In this document: piece by piece, positions 21,101 to 33,000 of the stretch | Layout: every line of letters starts with the position of its first letter | Numbering within the stretch: the stretch's first letter is position 1 | The notes under the pieces: generated by a model | The model's database searches: none | What the model was told of the DNA's origin: nothing | What the model saw: the letters and a program-made list of their open reading frames with translations, nothing else | Made by a program: the position numbers and the translations under genes | From: Molossus alvarezi | Taxonomy: Eukaryota > Chordata > Mammalia > Chiroptera > Molossidae | Length of the DNA stretch: 64,000 bases | Direction of reading: 5' to 3' | NCBI GenBank assembly: GCA_037176705.1 | Contig: CM073905.1 | Coordinates: 28,986,986 to 29,050,985, forward strand

Positions 21101-24034
21101 TAAGAGCAGGGGTTGTCTTTATAGCAGATCTCTGAGAACTCTTCAACGTAGACTAATTATATGCATGTGTGACTATAAAGACAAAAGACAGCATTCAAAC
21201 CATAAATCATGCACAAGAGAATTTCGGACATAAGTTTTTTCATTGCCAATAGAATTAAAGCAGGGATAGACATATAAGGAAAACAGCGTTATTTTATTTC
21301 TCTGCACCCTCAGTGTTATTTTGCTAATAAGGCCAGTTTGTGAAAAACACTTGAAAAGATGATGGCACCAGTGTGTTAGTTACTTGGGTATTATGCCCCA
21401 CTCTGCGACCTGCCCACTTTGTCGAACATTGCTCAGGAGCATATTGAGGAATATTTGCAAACCTCCCTCCTCTCTGAGTCTTAGGCTTATGTCTCTGTGC
21501 AGGGGATACAGTTACAGTAACTAGGATGAGGGTTGAAAGCTAATAACTTGTTAGCATCAGTTTATAGACCTGTTGGTTTCAGGTTTAGTTTCAAAAATGC
21601 AGGTGCTGTGGCTTTCAACTCCAGTTGAGCAATGACTTCATTCTCGAAGTTAGTTTTGCCACCTGTAAAATGGGGATGCTGCTGCCATTTCGAAGGCTGG
21701 TTGGTAGTAGTAGCCAGCTCTTTGCTTGGGATGACAGTAAATGCTCTATGTAATCTCACATCCATTACAGTCAGGGGGTAGGTGCTATTATCTGCATTGT
21801 ATAGATGGAAAAACTAAAGACCAAGGGGATGACATCATTTAACTGAGTGTCTACAGCTAGTAAGAGGCAGAGCTGGGATTCACTCTTTTAACTTCTTCAC
21901 CCTTTAGCCCTTGTGCCTACACCCCACTACTGACTTGCCAAGGTACTGACGTGCCCCTTTTGGGAGGTTTACGTGAGATGATATAAAGGAAACATACATG
22001 GCACATAGTAGGTCCTCACTAGAATTTGCATGATTCTGAACAGATATTTTCTGTCTTTTGTCTTGCCTCTTTTTGTTCAAGTGTAAGTAAATTATATTGA
22101 ACAGTTGACTGGGTTAAAGCAGTACTTCTCAACTAGGGGTGATTTTGCTCCCCAGGAGACATTTGACAACGTCTGGAGGCAATTTGGATTGTTACAACTG
22201 GGGCGGAAGGAGTGGACTGCTGTCACTGGGGTCTAGTGGGTGGAGGCCAGGTGTGCTGATAAAGAGAGCCCCCCACCACACAGTTATCCTGCCCAAAGTG
22301 GAGGCTGAGAAACCCTGAGTTAGCTCTTCCCTGAATTCTGCACGTACACACCCACTGTTTTGTAGTCTGACTGGTGAAACGTTCTCTGTGGACTTGGTCT
22401 TCACAGGTTTCTGAGACACTAAAGCGTTTTGCAGGGAAGGTGACAACAGCCAGTGTGAAGGAACGGAGAGAAATCCTCAGTGATCTGGGGAAATGTGTTG
22501 CTGGAAAAGGTATTTATTTTCCATCCATGTGGCCTAGAGATGATTCCATTTCAAAATTGTGTTCTCTGTTTAGAACCATGACCTTCATTTCTCCTCCTTG
22601 TAATAACTTCTGCTTTGACTTTCTGTATTTGCTTGTTATAATCTGCATTGAAACAGTTGGGTTGGTGGATAGTTTATCCATTTAGGTACCAAAGCTTTTT
22701 ACAGTTTTAACCATTTTGATTGGAAACAGTTCTAAAAGATATCAACAATCTTTCTTAAGTAATTTACCAGATGCAAAAACATTTTCTTTATGACTTGGGT
22801 TATCATTTTTCTCAAATGGTGTTCTGTGGAACTCAGCGAGGTGGTAGCAAGTGATTGGTCAGTAAAGGATTCCAAAATCAAGTGTGGGAGATGTCACATT
22901 TTCTAGTGCCCACTGGGAGATTCACAGCATATTCCAGGAAGGTGTTTTAATTTTATGAAGCTTTCTTTGATCCTATATTTTCCTTACCCCCCCACCCCCT
23001 TTTTTTTGCAAACCTGTTCAGGGTCTGGGAAACACATTTTAGGAAATGCTAAGCACATATAGTCATCCTGATCTGTACCATAACAGAGCTGTCTCTGCTA
23101 CCTATTGGGGTGTGTAAGACTAGTTTGCCTTCATCCAATCAATCCAAATTAGTTTTTGAGTTTCCTTTGCTGGGTTCTGCAATACAGCAGTGGTTCTCAA
23201 AGTGTGGTTCCCAGGCCAGCAGCATCAGCATCACCTCAGAACTGGTTTGAGATGCAAATTCTCAGCTCCACCCCAGCAACACCAATTCAGAAACGCTGGG
23301 TCAGGAGGGAGCTCAGCATCTGTGTTTTAGCAAGTCCTCACTGTGACTCCTGTGTTTGTGGAGTTCGGGAACCATGGCTGTAGAGGGTTGGGTCACCTTT
23401 CTGTCAGCATTCCCCTCTTACTAGTCAAGAGCCCACTCTCTACCCCTCTTTCACCCAAGTTCTCATCTGCTGCTTTGTCTGCTGTCATCTGGTAACATAC
23501 CCAAGCTTGTTAAAGTGGTGTGTAAGTGAAGTAGATTGCTATTTGTGAGCTTCTGAGAGTCTCCCATGTCTTAATGCTTCAGTGTGTGACTTTTATGGCA
23601 CCTTCAAAAGTCTTTCCGGTCACTAGTTAGAAAAGGCTGTCATGTGACCGCTTACTACCTGTACACACCTTCTGAACTATAGTGGTTGCCCCCACTGCTA
23701 AATGACTGCTGAAATCTACACTTCTGCCCATTCAATGGAGGAAGGAGTTTAACATGTGTGGGTGAAATTTTTGAACTTCTAAGACCTTTCGGAGATTTTA
23801 CTCTTTAGTCATCCTGAAATTCTACAGTTTGGGGTGAATTATGTTTGTAAAAAATTTTTTTTTTCTTTTTCTTTTTTTGGGTACGTGCCCCTAGCAGGAA
23901 CCGAACCCAGGACTCTCTGGTCCGCAGGCCGACACTCCAACTGCTGAGCCAAACCGGCCAGGGCAAATTTTTTTTTTTTAATCCTTACCTGAAGATACTT
24001 TTCCATTTATCTTCAGATAGAGCAGGAGGGAGGA

Positions 24035-24067
<33 letters not shown>

Positions 24068-27000
24068 TCAATGTAAGAGAGACACATCGACTGGTTACCT
24101 CCCACACAACCCCAACCAGGGCAGGGACAAACTGCAACTGAGGTACGTGCCCGTTGGCTACAGTTGAACCTGGGACTCTTTGGTCTGTGGACCGACGCTG
24201 TAACTGCTGAGCCAAACTGGCCAGGGCTGTAAAATGTTTATAGCCTTTGATATGCAAGCTGATTGTGGGAAGTTAGCTATTCCCACCTCAACCCCCACAC
24301 AAAATTGTTCCCAATTTTTAAATTTTCTGAGTCTAAGCAGGAACCATTGCATAGCGGTCATTATTCTGACCTTTCCCTTTGTTAGGGTAGCAGGTAACCA
24401 AGTGAGTTAACCAAAGTTGGGGTGAGATAATGCCCAGCCAGGCTGAGGAATTGAAAACTTTCTCAGAGCAGTGTGACCCTAGATGCAGTTGGTCAGCATG
24501 GCTCAGCTCAGTCTGGCCCCTGAGGTCTCTCTGATGCTCACTTCAGTCCTGCTTCATGTACTTGAACTTGACACTTGCCGATGCAGCATCTCCTGTGCCT
24601 GATCTTTCCAGTCATTGGCCTCTAGTGCAGCGGTCAGTGATGAAGGGCTCAGCTCTGGGGTCAGAGGAGCTCCTGTTCTAGCCATGGCTCAGCCACTTAC
24701 AGGCTGTGTGACCTGGTTCAAGGTACTCAACCTGTCTGAGCCGGACTCCCTGCTTTGAGCATGGCAAGAACAGTAGAGCCTCCCTCACAGGGTTGGTGTG
24801 AGGAGTAAGTGAGAAGAACTTGTGTGGACAGTGTTTAACACAGTGTGTGGTAAGCTCCGGTGTATATTAGCTGTTATTACTGTTCTCATAGCTACAACCT
24901 GTCTCTGACCTCAGTCACTCTTTTCTGCATTTACTGAAATAGCCCAAATCCAATGGACCGATACAGTGTTCTGGGTCTGGGGGAAGTGGGCCCCTACCCT
25001 TTCTTCATTTCCCCTCCATCATGCATGTCCTTGAAGTGTGAGGCACTGTGCCAGCCCTTTGTGGGCCCTTGGTGCCTCCCGCTTTAGTCTATCTCTTCTC
25101 AGCTTACATTCTTCTCTTGTCAGACCTTTCTTTTCGTCTGCATGCTTCAGTCTGGCATGCAGAACCTGTCACAGATTGGCTTTCCATTGCTGAGCAGTAT
25201 TCTTCAATTACAATTTCTCTTTTGCTCGGCTGGCCTTGGTTTCCTGTGTTTTGGTTTCTTCATCTTAAAATGGGCTCAGTCACAGTACCCATCTCATGGG
25301 GGTTAAATGGGTTCATGTGTGGGGAGTGCTTAGAGCAGGGCCTGGCACCTCTGAGCACTAATGAAGTGTTGGGTGTGATTATTCCTCCTCCTGTGTCCTA
25401 GGCATTGTCATTCTTATCTCTGTGCTTTTGCTTATGTTAACACCACTCAGCACAGACATCCCTTCCTTTCCATTTTTTCCATAGCCTCCTAATCTATTAG
25501 GCCAAGTGTTTGTGTCCTTAAAACCTTCTGAAACCACTCCACGTTCTTCCCTCTTCTGATCCCTCATAGTACTTTAATTTTTATCCTAGGTTTTAAAATC
25601 GCTTATTAGAATACACATAAATAAAAGTGCATATAGTATAAGCGAACAGCTCACTTAATGATCACAAACTAAACACACCCGCGTAACCAGCATCCAGATT
25701 GAGAGGCAGAATAGTCCTAGCCCACTAGCACCTCCACTCGATAGCATGGTAAATTTTGAGGCCACTTGTATTGCCTTAGTTTCATTCATTTAACAAATGT
25801 CTACCTGAGAGCTTTTCTGTACCAGGTGTTTTCCTGGGGTCCTATTTTGTCATTGCCTTTTCCTCTTGGGAATTCTCTTTCAAATAAATGGGGAGTGTCC
25901 AGTGGGCAGAGATCGTGTCTGATAGAATGCTTGGCTCAAGCAGATGCCCACGAAGTAGTTTTTAGTGACTGGTCTTTGTGTAATCTTTGGTTTCAGATCT
26001 GCCAGAGGGAGCAGTGAAAGGGCTCTGCAAGCTATTCTGCTTGACTCTGCATCGATACAGGTGAATCCCAGCCCACGGCCCAGTGTCCAGAGCACTTTGC
26101 GCAGAGAGGTAGTGGTGGAGGGTAGTGGTTAGAGCCCAGGCTTTAGAGCCTGACTGCCTGCGTCCAATCTGGGCTGTGCCACATCCAGCTGTTGGATCCT
26201 GGGCAAGTTACTTCCCTCTCTGTGCTTCAGTTTCCTCACCTGCCAACGGGATGATGCTGTTACCTACCGTGTAGGTGGTGGTTAGAAAGTGTGAAGTGCC
26301 CAGAACAGTGCCTGCCAGTCATGCATCAGTCATGCATGCAAAGCCTTGGGCGTAGCAAGGCCCATAGTGTTCCTTAAATGTAGGCGTTGCCCTTACAGCC
26401 TTAATGGCTCGTTTGCCCTTATTAGCTACTTCCGGAATTCCTGGAGGAGGTAGATTTATCTAGTTATTTCCTTATCCCATCATCTGTGACCCTCTGGAAT
26501 ACAGTGCAGCCTGACTTTCCTGAGAAAGACCGTGCTTTGCCTAAGCTGCCTTGTCTCTGCCCCATGTCCACATGCTCACTTATCCCCTTCGTCCTTCCCC
26601 CTAGAGATGCAGCCTCTCGCAGGGCCCTGCAGGCAGCCATCCAGCAGCTGGCTGAGGCCCAGCCAGAAGCCACTGCTAAGAACCTTCTGCACTCCCTGCA
26701 GTCTTCAGGCATTGGCTCCAAAGCAGGTGTCCCCAGGTAAGTTTTAAAGTTGGTGGCCCACAGGGTTGGTGGAATCCTGCTTGGGAGAATCTGGTGCAGG
26801 TGAGCTGCATTGAGCAGGGGTGAGCGTGTCTGTCCCTTTCCCCTTCGCAGCTCTGAATGACCCCAGCCAGCTGCCGTCTGAATGGAGGGAGGAGCCAGGA
26901 TGGCAGGAGGGGAAACCAGATGCCCACCAGGCAGTGAATAGGAGAAATCATCTTTTGGTTTTGTTTTTATAGTTGTGAGTGCAAAAAGATGGTAGTTTGG

Positions 27001-30000
27001 CTGATGACGCCTGCACTCTTGGTCCTGGATTGTCGCAGATGATTTTTGGGGAGCTGGTTTTAAGTTAGGGTTCTCCATACCAAGCAGGGCCTTGCGGTGA
27101 CCACTCGTCCTAAGATGGAGGCTGCTGCTCTGCACTTACCGCTTCCTGCCCTCTTCCCTCTGCAGTAAGAGCAGCGGCTCGGCTGCCCTGCTGGCTCTGT
27201 CCTGGACCTGCCTCCTGGTGCGCATCGTCTTTCCCTCGAGAGCCAAGCGGCAGGGGGACATCTGGAACAAACTGGTAGGCTCCTTGTGTCTTTGGGGAGT
27301 GCTGGTCAGCTCTGCTCAGAGTTGGGCATATTTGCCCTGGCCGGTTTGGCTCAGCGGTTAGAGCATCGGCCTGCGGTCCGGAGAAACCCGGGTTCGGTTC
27401 CTGCTAAGGGCACGTGCTTCGGTTGCAGTTTGTCCCCGGCCCTGGTTGGTCGTGCGGGTGGCTTTCACATCGATGTTTCTCTCTCTCTCTCTCTTCCTCT
27501 CTCTCCCTCCCACTCTATCTGTACAAAAGATGGAAAAATGTCCTCGGGTAAGGATTAAAAAAAAAAAAAGAGTTGGGCATATTTAAGCACGTTCTCTGTG
27601 CCATGTGCTCTTCTTAGTTCTGGGTGACCAGGCACTCGGAATTGTCCTGAGGTGTGTGACTATGGTGGATGGGCATGAGAACAACATAATAACATTCATC
27701 TGTTCGTCAGCTACCTTTGAGCTGCTCTGTGTCAGGCACGGTGCTTGGCACTGGGGATATGGTAATGAGCAAGAGAAATGTGGCCCCTGCCTTTGAGGTG
27801 TTTGTGGAAGACATGTCAGGCTAGAGAGGGAAAGACAGCCAGAAAACAAGGGAAGCAGTGAACACACTGATGTAAATCATTTTGTCTTTTTCTGGCTAAT
27901 CATTCCTTTCCCTGTGTTTGGATTTCCGTGTTGAACTGGCTGATGGAATGGAATTCTTGCCAAGTGTTTTGGTCTTTAATTTCTTTCCTCCTTTTCTATG
28001 ACTGCTCCTTCCACTCTCCCTGCCTTGTCTTTCACTTACCAGAGATGGCCCAGGAGGCCAGGTTGGGCGGTTCTTTTGAATGTCTAGATATGCTTAGCAG
28101 AGGGCAAGAGGAATGATTTTATGGTTTTAGTGAAAAGGAGTCTGAGGAGCATGGAGTGGATCTCATTCTTGACCATGAGATTCAGCCAAGTACTTAACTT
28201 CTGAGCTGCAAAATGGGAAGAAGTACCACCCACCCCATCCACCTCAAAGAGTTGTCATGAAGATGGGCTCAGACCAGGTGTGAAAAGGCTGTAGAAACTT
28301 AGACAGGTCTGTGCAGGTAAATGAGGAGTGGCCTCAGAAAACCAAAAGCACCTCTCCCTGAAGCAGCCAGCTAGTAAGACATATTGATGGCTTTTTCCTT
28401 GGGAGCTTCCCAGCACAATTCTGGGGATGACCATGGAATGGCTGTTGGTAATGATTAAAGGATAAGAACACTGAAGCCTCTCGGGTAGTGGATATGCTGT
28501 TTTCATTGTTAACAAAAGGCCTCCTTATAAGATGGTTCATCACAGGCTCCCTCCTTGGCTCAGCTGTAGTGAATTCTTATAACCTTGTCCGAGGTAAATA
28601 TGCCTGTGGGATAGTCAATGGGGGGGGGGGGGTTAACAACAGAATGTTGTGTTTATGGACAGAATGCTTCAGGAGCTTGAGACCATGTTTAATTTTTCTG
28701 TCTTGAATCCTTTGCTCAGTGCTGATGTTGACAAATCGTAGTTTGTTCAGTTGCTCAGGTGCTTGTTGAGGGCCTCCTCCTATGTGCCGGGCGCTTGGGC
28801 TGCAGCAGGGGATGTGACAGAGGGTCTTTCTCATGGAACTTCCACTTTTGTGGGAAATAAATGATGAGGTGTGAAGTCAGGCAACAGGAAACTGGGTCGG
28901 AGGAGAGAGTTTAGTGGGGGGTGGTGGTGGGAGGAAGGCCTCTCAGAGGAGGTGTCATTTGAGCAGATAACTGAAGGCTATAAGAGAACAAACCAAGCCC
29001 AGATCATGGTTAGAACATTCCAGGAAGAGGGAACAGCAATATAGTTCTGAGTGCACTATCAGCAAGCTTACTACTTCAATTAAAAATTAAATTAAAATAG
29101 TTTCACATTAAAAAAACAGCCCTGGCCGGTTTGGCTCAGTGGTTAGAGCGTCGGCCTGCAGTCCGGAGAGACCCGGGTTCGGTTCCCGCTAAGGGCACGT
29201 ACTTCGGTTGCAGTTTGTCCCCGGCCCTGGTTGGTCGTGCGGGTGGCAGCCACTCAATGTGTCCCTTCACATCGATGTTTCTCTCTCTCTTCCTCTCTCT
29301 CCCTCCCACTCTATCTATACAAAAAATGGAAAAGTGTCCTCGGGTGAGGATAAAAAAACAAACAAACAAAAAAAACCAAACAGTTCAAAGTTCAACAGGC
29401 GTAGGATATACTGGTTTCATTCCCAGCTCTTTCCCCTACCGCCTAGGACCACCCCCTATGACAAGTTCCTTGTGTGCGTAGATAAAGTCACTGTGTGACC
29501 AAATTGATTTCATACCAGTGATAGTGTACTGTACATACCTTCTTCTTTCACTATTTCTTTTCTTTTTCTTTTTTTTTTTTTCATCCTCACCCGAGGACAT
29601 TTTTCCATTTTTTGTTCAGATAGAGCGGGAGGGAGAGAGAGGGAGAGAGAGAGAGAAACATCGACGTGAAAGGGACACATCGAGTGGCTGCCACCCACAC
29701 GACCAACCAGGGCCGGGGACAAACTGCAACCGAGGTACGTGCCCTTAGCGGGAACCGAACCCGGGTCTCTCTGTACCGCAGGCCGACGCTCCAACCGCTG
29801 AGCCAAACCGGCCAGGGCTATTTCTTTTCTTTAACCAGTCTTGGAATTTGTTTCAGAGTAGTACACAGAGTTTTTACATAAAGAGTTTTTTGTTCTGTGT
29901 GACTGTTGACTAATCCTTTGAGTGAATATAACGAGGCCCCTCTTGAATGGGCATCGCATTGTTTACATTTTTTTAAATCTTCGCCTGAGGGCATTTTTCC

Positions 30001-30052
30001 ATTTTTTTTGTTCAGATAGAGTGGGAGGGAGGGAGGGAGGGAGAGAGAGAGG

Positions 30053-30088
<36 letters not shown>

Positions 30089-33000
30089 AACATCAACATG
30101 AAAGGGACACATCAAGTGGCTGCCACCCGCACAACCAAATCAGGGCTGGGGACAAACGGCAACTGAGGCGCATGCCCTTAGCGGGAACCAAACCCGGGTC
30201 TCTCAAGACTGCAGGCTGACACTCTAACCGTTGATCCAAACCGGCCGGGGCTTGTTTACATTCTTTTTTTGTTACAGAAAATGTTGCAGTGACCAGCCTT
30301 GTGCTGGTGCCATTCTGTGCACAGACACACGGAGTTTGGCACACTTCTTAGGTTTCCCCTTTTTCTCAGGGTGGCAGGTTGCACTGCTCATCAGTGCCCA
30401 TGACATTTGAGGCACATAAAGTCTCTGAGGGTTTTTCAGTTGCATACGTCTGATGTGCTTCATTCTGGATGGGACAGTGAGCTCCACACAGGTTGGAGTC
30501 ATCTTATTGGTCAGTCTCCTCTGTATCCACAGTGCCTAGCATAGTGCCTGCCGTTTAGTTCGTGTTCAGTAAGTATTTGTGGAATTAACAAAGTAGAAGT
30601 TAAGGCAGATAAACAAATATAAGAAAGAGGACACTTGTACTTTTCCTGCATGGCACTTCACCTCTCTGGAGTTATATATTCATTTGTGTGTTTATTTGTT
30701 TAATATCCTTTTCTTCCTCGACTATAAGGTACATGAAAGCAGGGACCATGCCTGTCTTGGTCTCCGTGTGTTTTCATTGTCTGACTCATAGTGGGTGCTC
30801 AGCAAATACCTTTGAAGGCAGTACTTGAGTGAACAGATGTAATTCCAGAGGGGTGGAGGGCTGGAATCGAGTGGGAGAGGCCCAGTGCAGATGAATCCAG
30901 GATTTGGCAAGCCCGACAAAGGCCTTGGCCAAGCTGTGAGGGCCACGAGACCTCCACTTCCATTTCACATCCTCACCTGAGCTTCTCCTGGTCTTGGCAG
31001 GTGGAGGTGCAGTGCCTGCTCCTGCTGGAGGTGCTGGGTGGCTCCCACAAGCATGCCGTGGATGGTGCTGTGAAGAAACTCACCAAGCTGTGGAAGGAGG
31101 TGACAGGAGGCGGCAGTGGGTGGTGGGCATTGCTTATTCCGTGCCACCCCCGAGTGCTTTCTGATACACCTGCTTTGCACTTTCCTCCTCAGAACCCTGG
31201 CCTGGTGGAACAGTACTTATCAGCCATTCTCAGCCTAGAACCCAACCAGAACTATGCAGGCATGCTGGGGCTGCTGGTGCAGTTCTGCACGAACCATAAG
31301 GAGTTGGACGTGGTCAACCAGCACAAGGCAAGTGGATTTACAGGAGGGGAGAAGGGGAAACTGGATATGCCCAGTGGCCTCATTTGCTGACCTCATCTGG
31401 AGCTTGTTGGTTTTCTCACTTGGAACCCTGGCCTTTTGCCATGCTATATGAACTTTGAGGAGTTGGGAAGTTTTCGCTCCACCTCTGGCTTGGTGACTCC
31501 TGGCATGGCTTTGAGATGATAGCCTGTTCATGTGGTCAGTTATTCTCCCACAGCTGAGCATGCAGTAGTGAGCACAGGAGCTGTGATCCCTGCCCTGATT
31601 ATATCTGTGATAAGCACTACAAAGGAAAAATGCAAGGAGCTGTGATACTCTGTAACCAGGGACCTTACTTAGGTTATGGGTCAGGGAGGACATCTCTAGT
31701 GATGGAACTTAAAGGGAGAATAGGCTTTAACAAGGTCAGGATGTGAGGAAGAACATTTTGGGCAGAGAAAGTAGCCTGTAGGAGGCAGCCAGTGGGATTG
31801 GAGTGTCTTGAGTGGGGTGGAGAGGTATGAGATGCAGCCAGCCGGGTGGCAGACAGGCCTTGGCAACCATGCCAAGGACTTTAGACTTGATCCCAGGAAT
31901 GCTGGAAAGCGTGGCAGGTTTCTAAATGGGGAATGGCATGTCCAGTGGCACCTCTGTGCTTGACACTGAGATTTGGGGCACTGAGTTGTAATTTTTTGGA
32001 GACACTCCCACTAGAGGGATCTCTTAGGCCAGGGATGAGGTACTTCAGAATGTCAGGGTCTAGCCAGGTCTTTGTATTCTCTAGAGTGCCCTGCTGGATT
32101 TTTATATGAAGAACATCCTGATGAGCAAAGTGAAGCCTCAGAAGTATCTGTTGGTGAGTGAGAGGTGGGGCTTACTCACCTGGACATGCTCAGTCCCACT
32201 TTAAATTCTATGGTTCAGAACTATCCTTTATTTTTGGTTTGTGCCCATGAGGGCTGGGTGCTTGACTCCTTTCTCATTGTAGGATAGCTGTGCCCCTCTG
32301 CTCCGATATATGTCCCACTCGGAATTTAAGGATCTGATACTGCCCACCATTCAGAAGTCCTTACTGAGGAGTCCGGAGAATGTTACAGAAAGTAGGTTGC
32401 TTCCAAATGGGACAGTGGGTGGGAGACAGTTGCCTGATAAGCAGCATCCCTGAATCTTGGCAGCAGGAAGCGCTGGGGGTAGGGGTGAGGGATGCGTTTA
32501 CTGTTTACCTTTGGGACTTTGGGAGAGAGATCGGGGGCCCTTTTAGAATATGTTGAAAATCCTGGGCCCTCTTCTAGAATAATGCACAAAAGTGTATCAG
32601 CTTAGAATACTGCATACAATTTTAGAGGTCCAAGAATCTTCTGGAGGCCAATTAGTTAAGAACCTCTGTTCTACATTAGCCGGTCAAGGGTACATACCTG
32701 GGTTGTGGGTTTGATCCCTGGCCCTGGTCGGGGCCATGCAGGAGGCAAGCAATCTATGTATCTCTCTCACATTGATGTTTCTCTCTCTCCCCCTGCCTTC
32801 CACTCTATCTGGGAATCAATGGGAAAATATTCTTGGGGAATCGGTGGGAAAAAATAACAAAACCAAACAAAACTAAAAAGAACCTCTGCTCTAGATAGTT
32901 TGAACTTGGTGTAGAGGTGGCACTTGAAGCCATAGAATACGAGGGTTGAGTCTCTGTCCTTACTTATCCTGTTAAAAGGTGTAGGGGTAATGTTGGAAGG

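Larger units (their letters stand above)
18170..22406 (+). other. GCN1: GCN1 intron 1 content
   Basis: 4.2 kb, CpG-rich to about 18380. It carries a MIR (18590-18775), DNA-transposon-like pieces at 19205-19420 and 22115-22320, and unassigned old repeat-like sequence at 19780-21250. No Ves SINE and no second gene are seen. Confidence 0.6.

Noticed and set aside
19780..21250. Possible processed pseudogene in GCN1 intron 1
   Set aside because: Some phrases (ATGATTTCAACCGAGAATTC) recall a widespread mammalian repeat; no continuous protein match could be recognised.
24042..24067. Short regular ACAG repeats that might suggest an array
   Set aside because: A microsatellite expansion inside a SINE; no spacers or CRISPR-like structure, which would not be expected in a mammal.
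27334..27420. tRNA-like A and B boxes in many places
   Set aside because: They belong to tRNA-derived SINE heads followed by SINE bodies and A-tails; no intact free-standing tRNA gene was seen.
29131..29481. Repeated open frames such as [18 protein letters not shown] and its relatives across the window
   Set aside because: All are translations of Ves SINE copies, recurring at each insertion; not genes.
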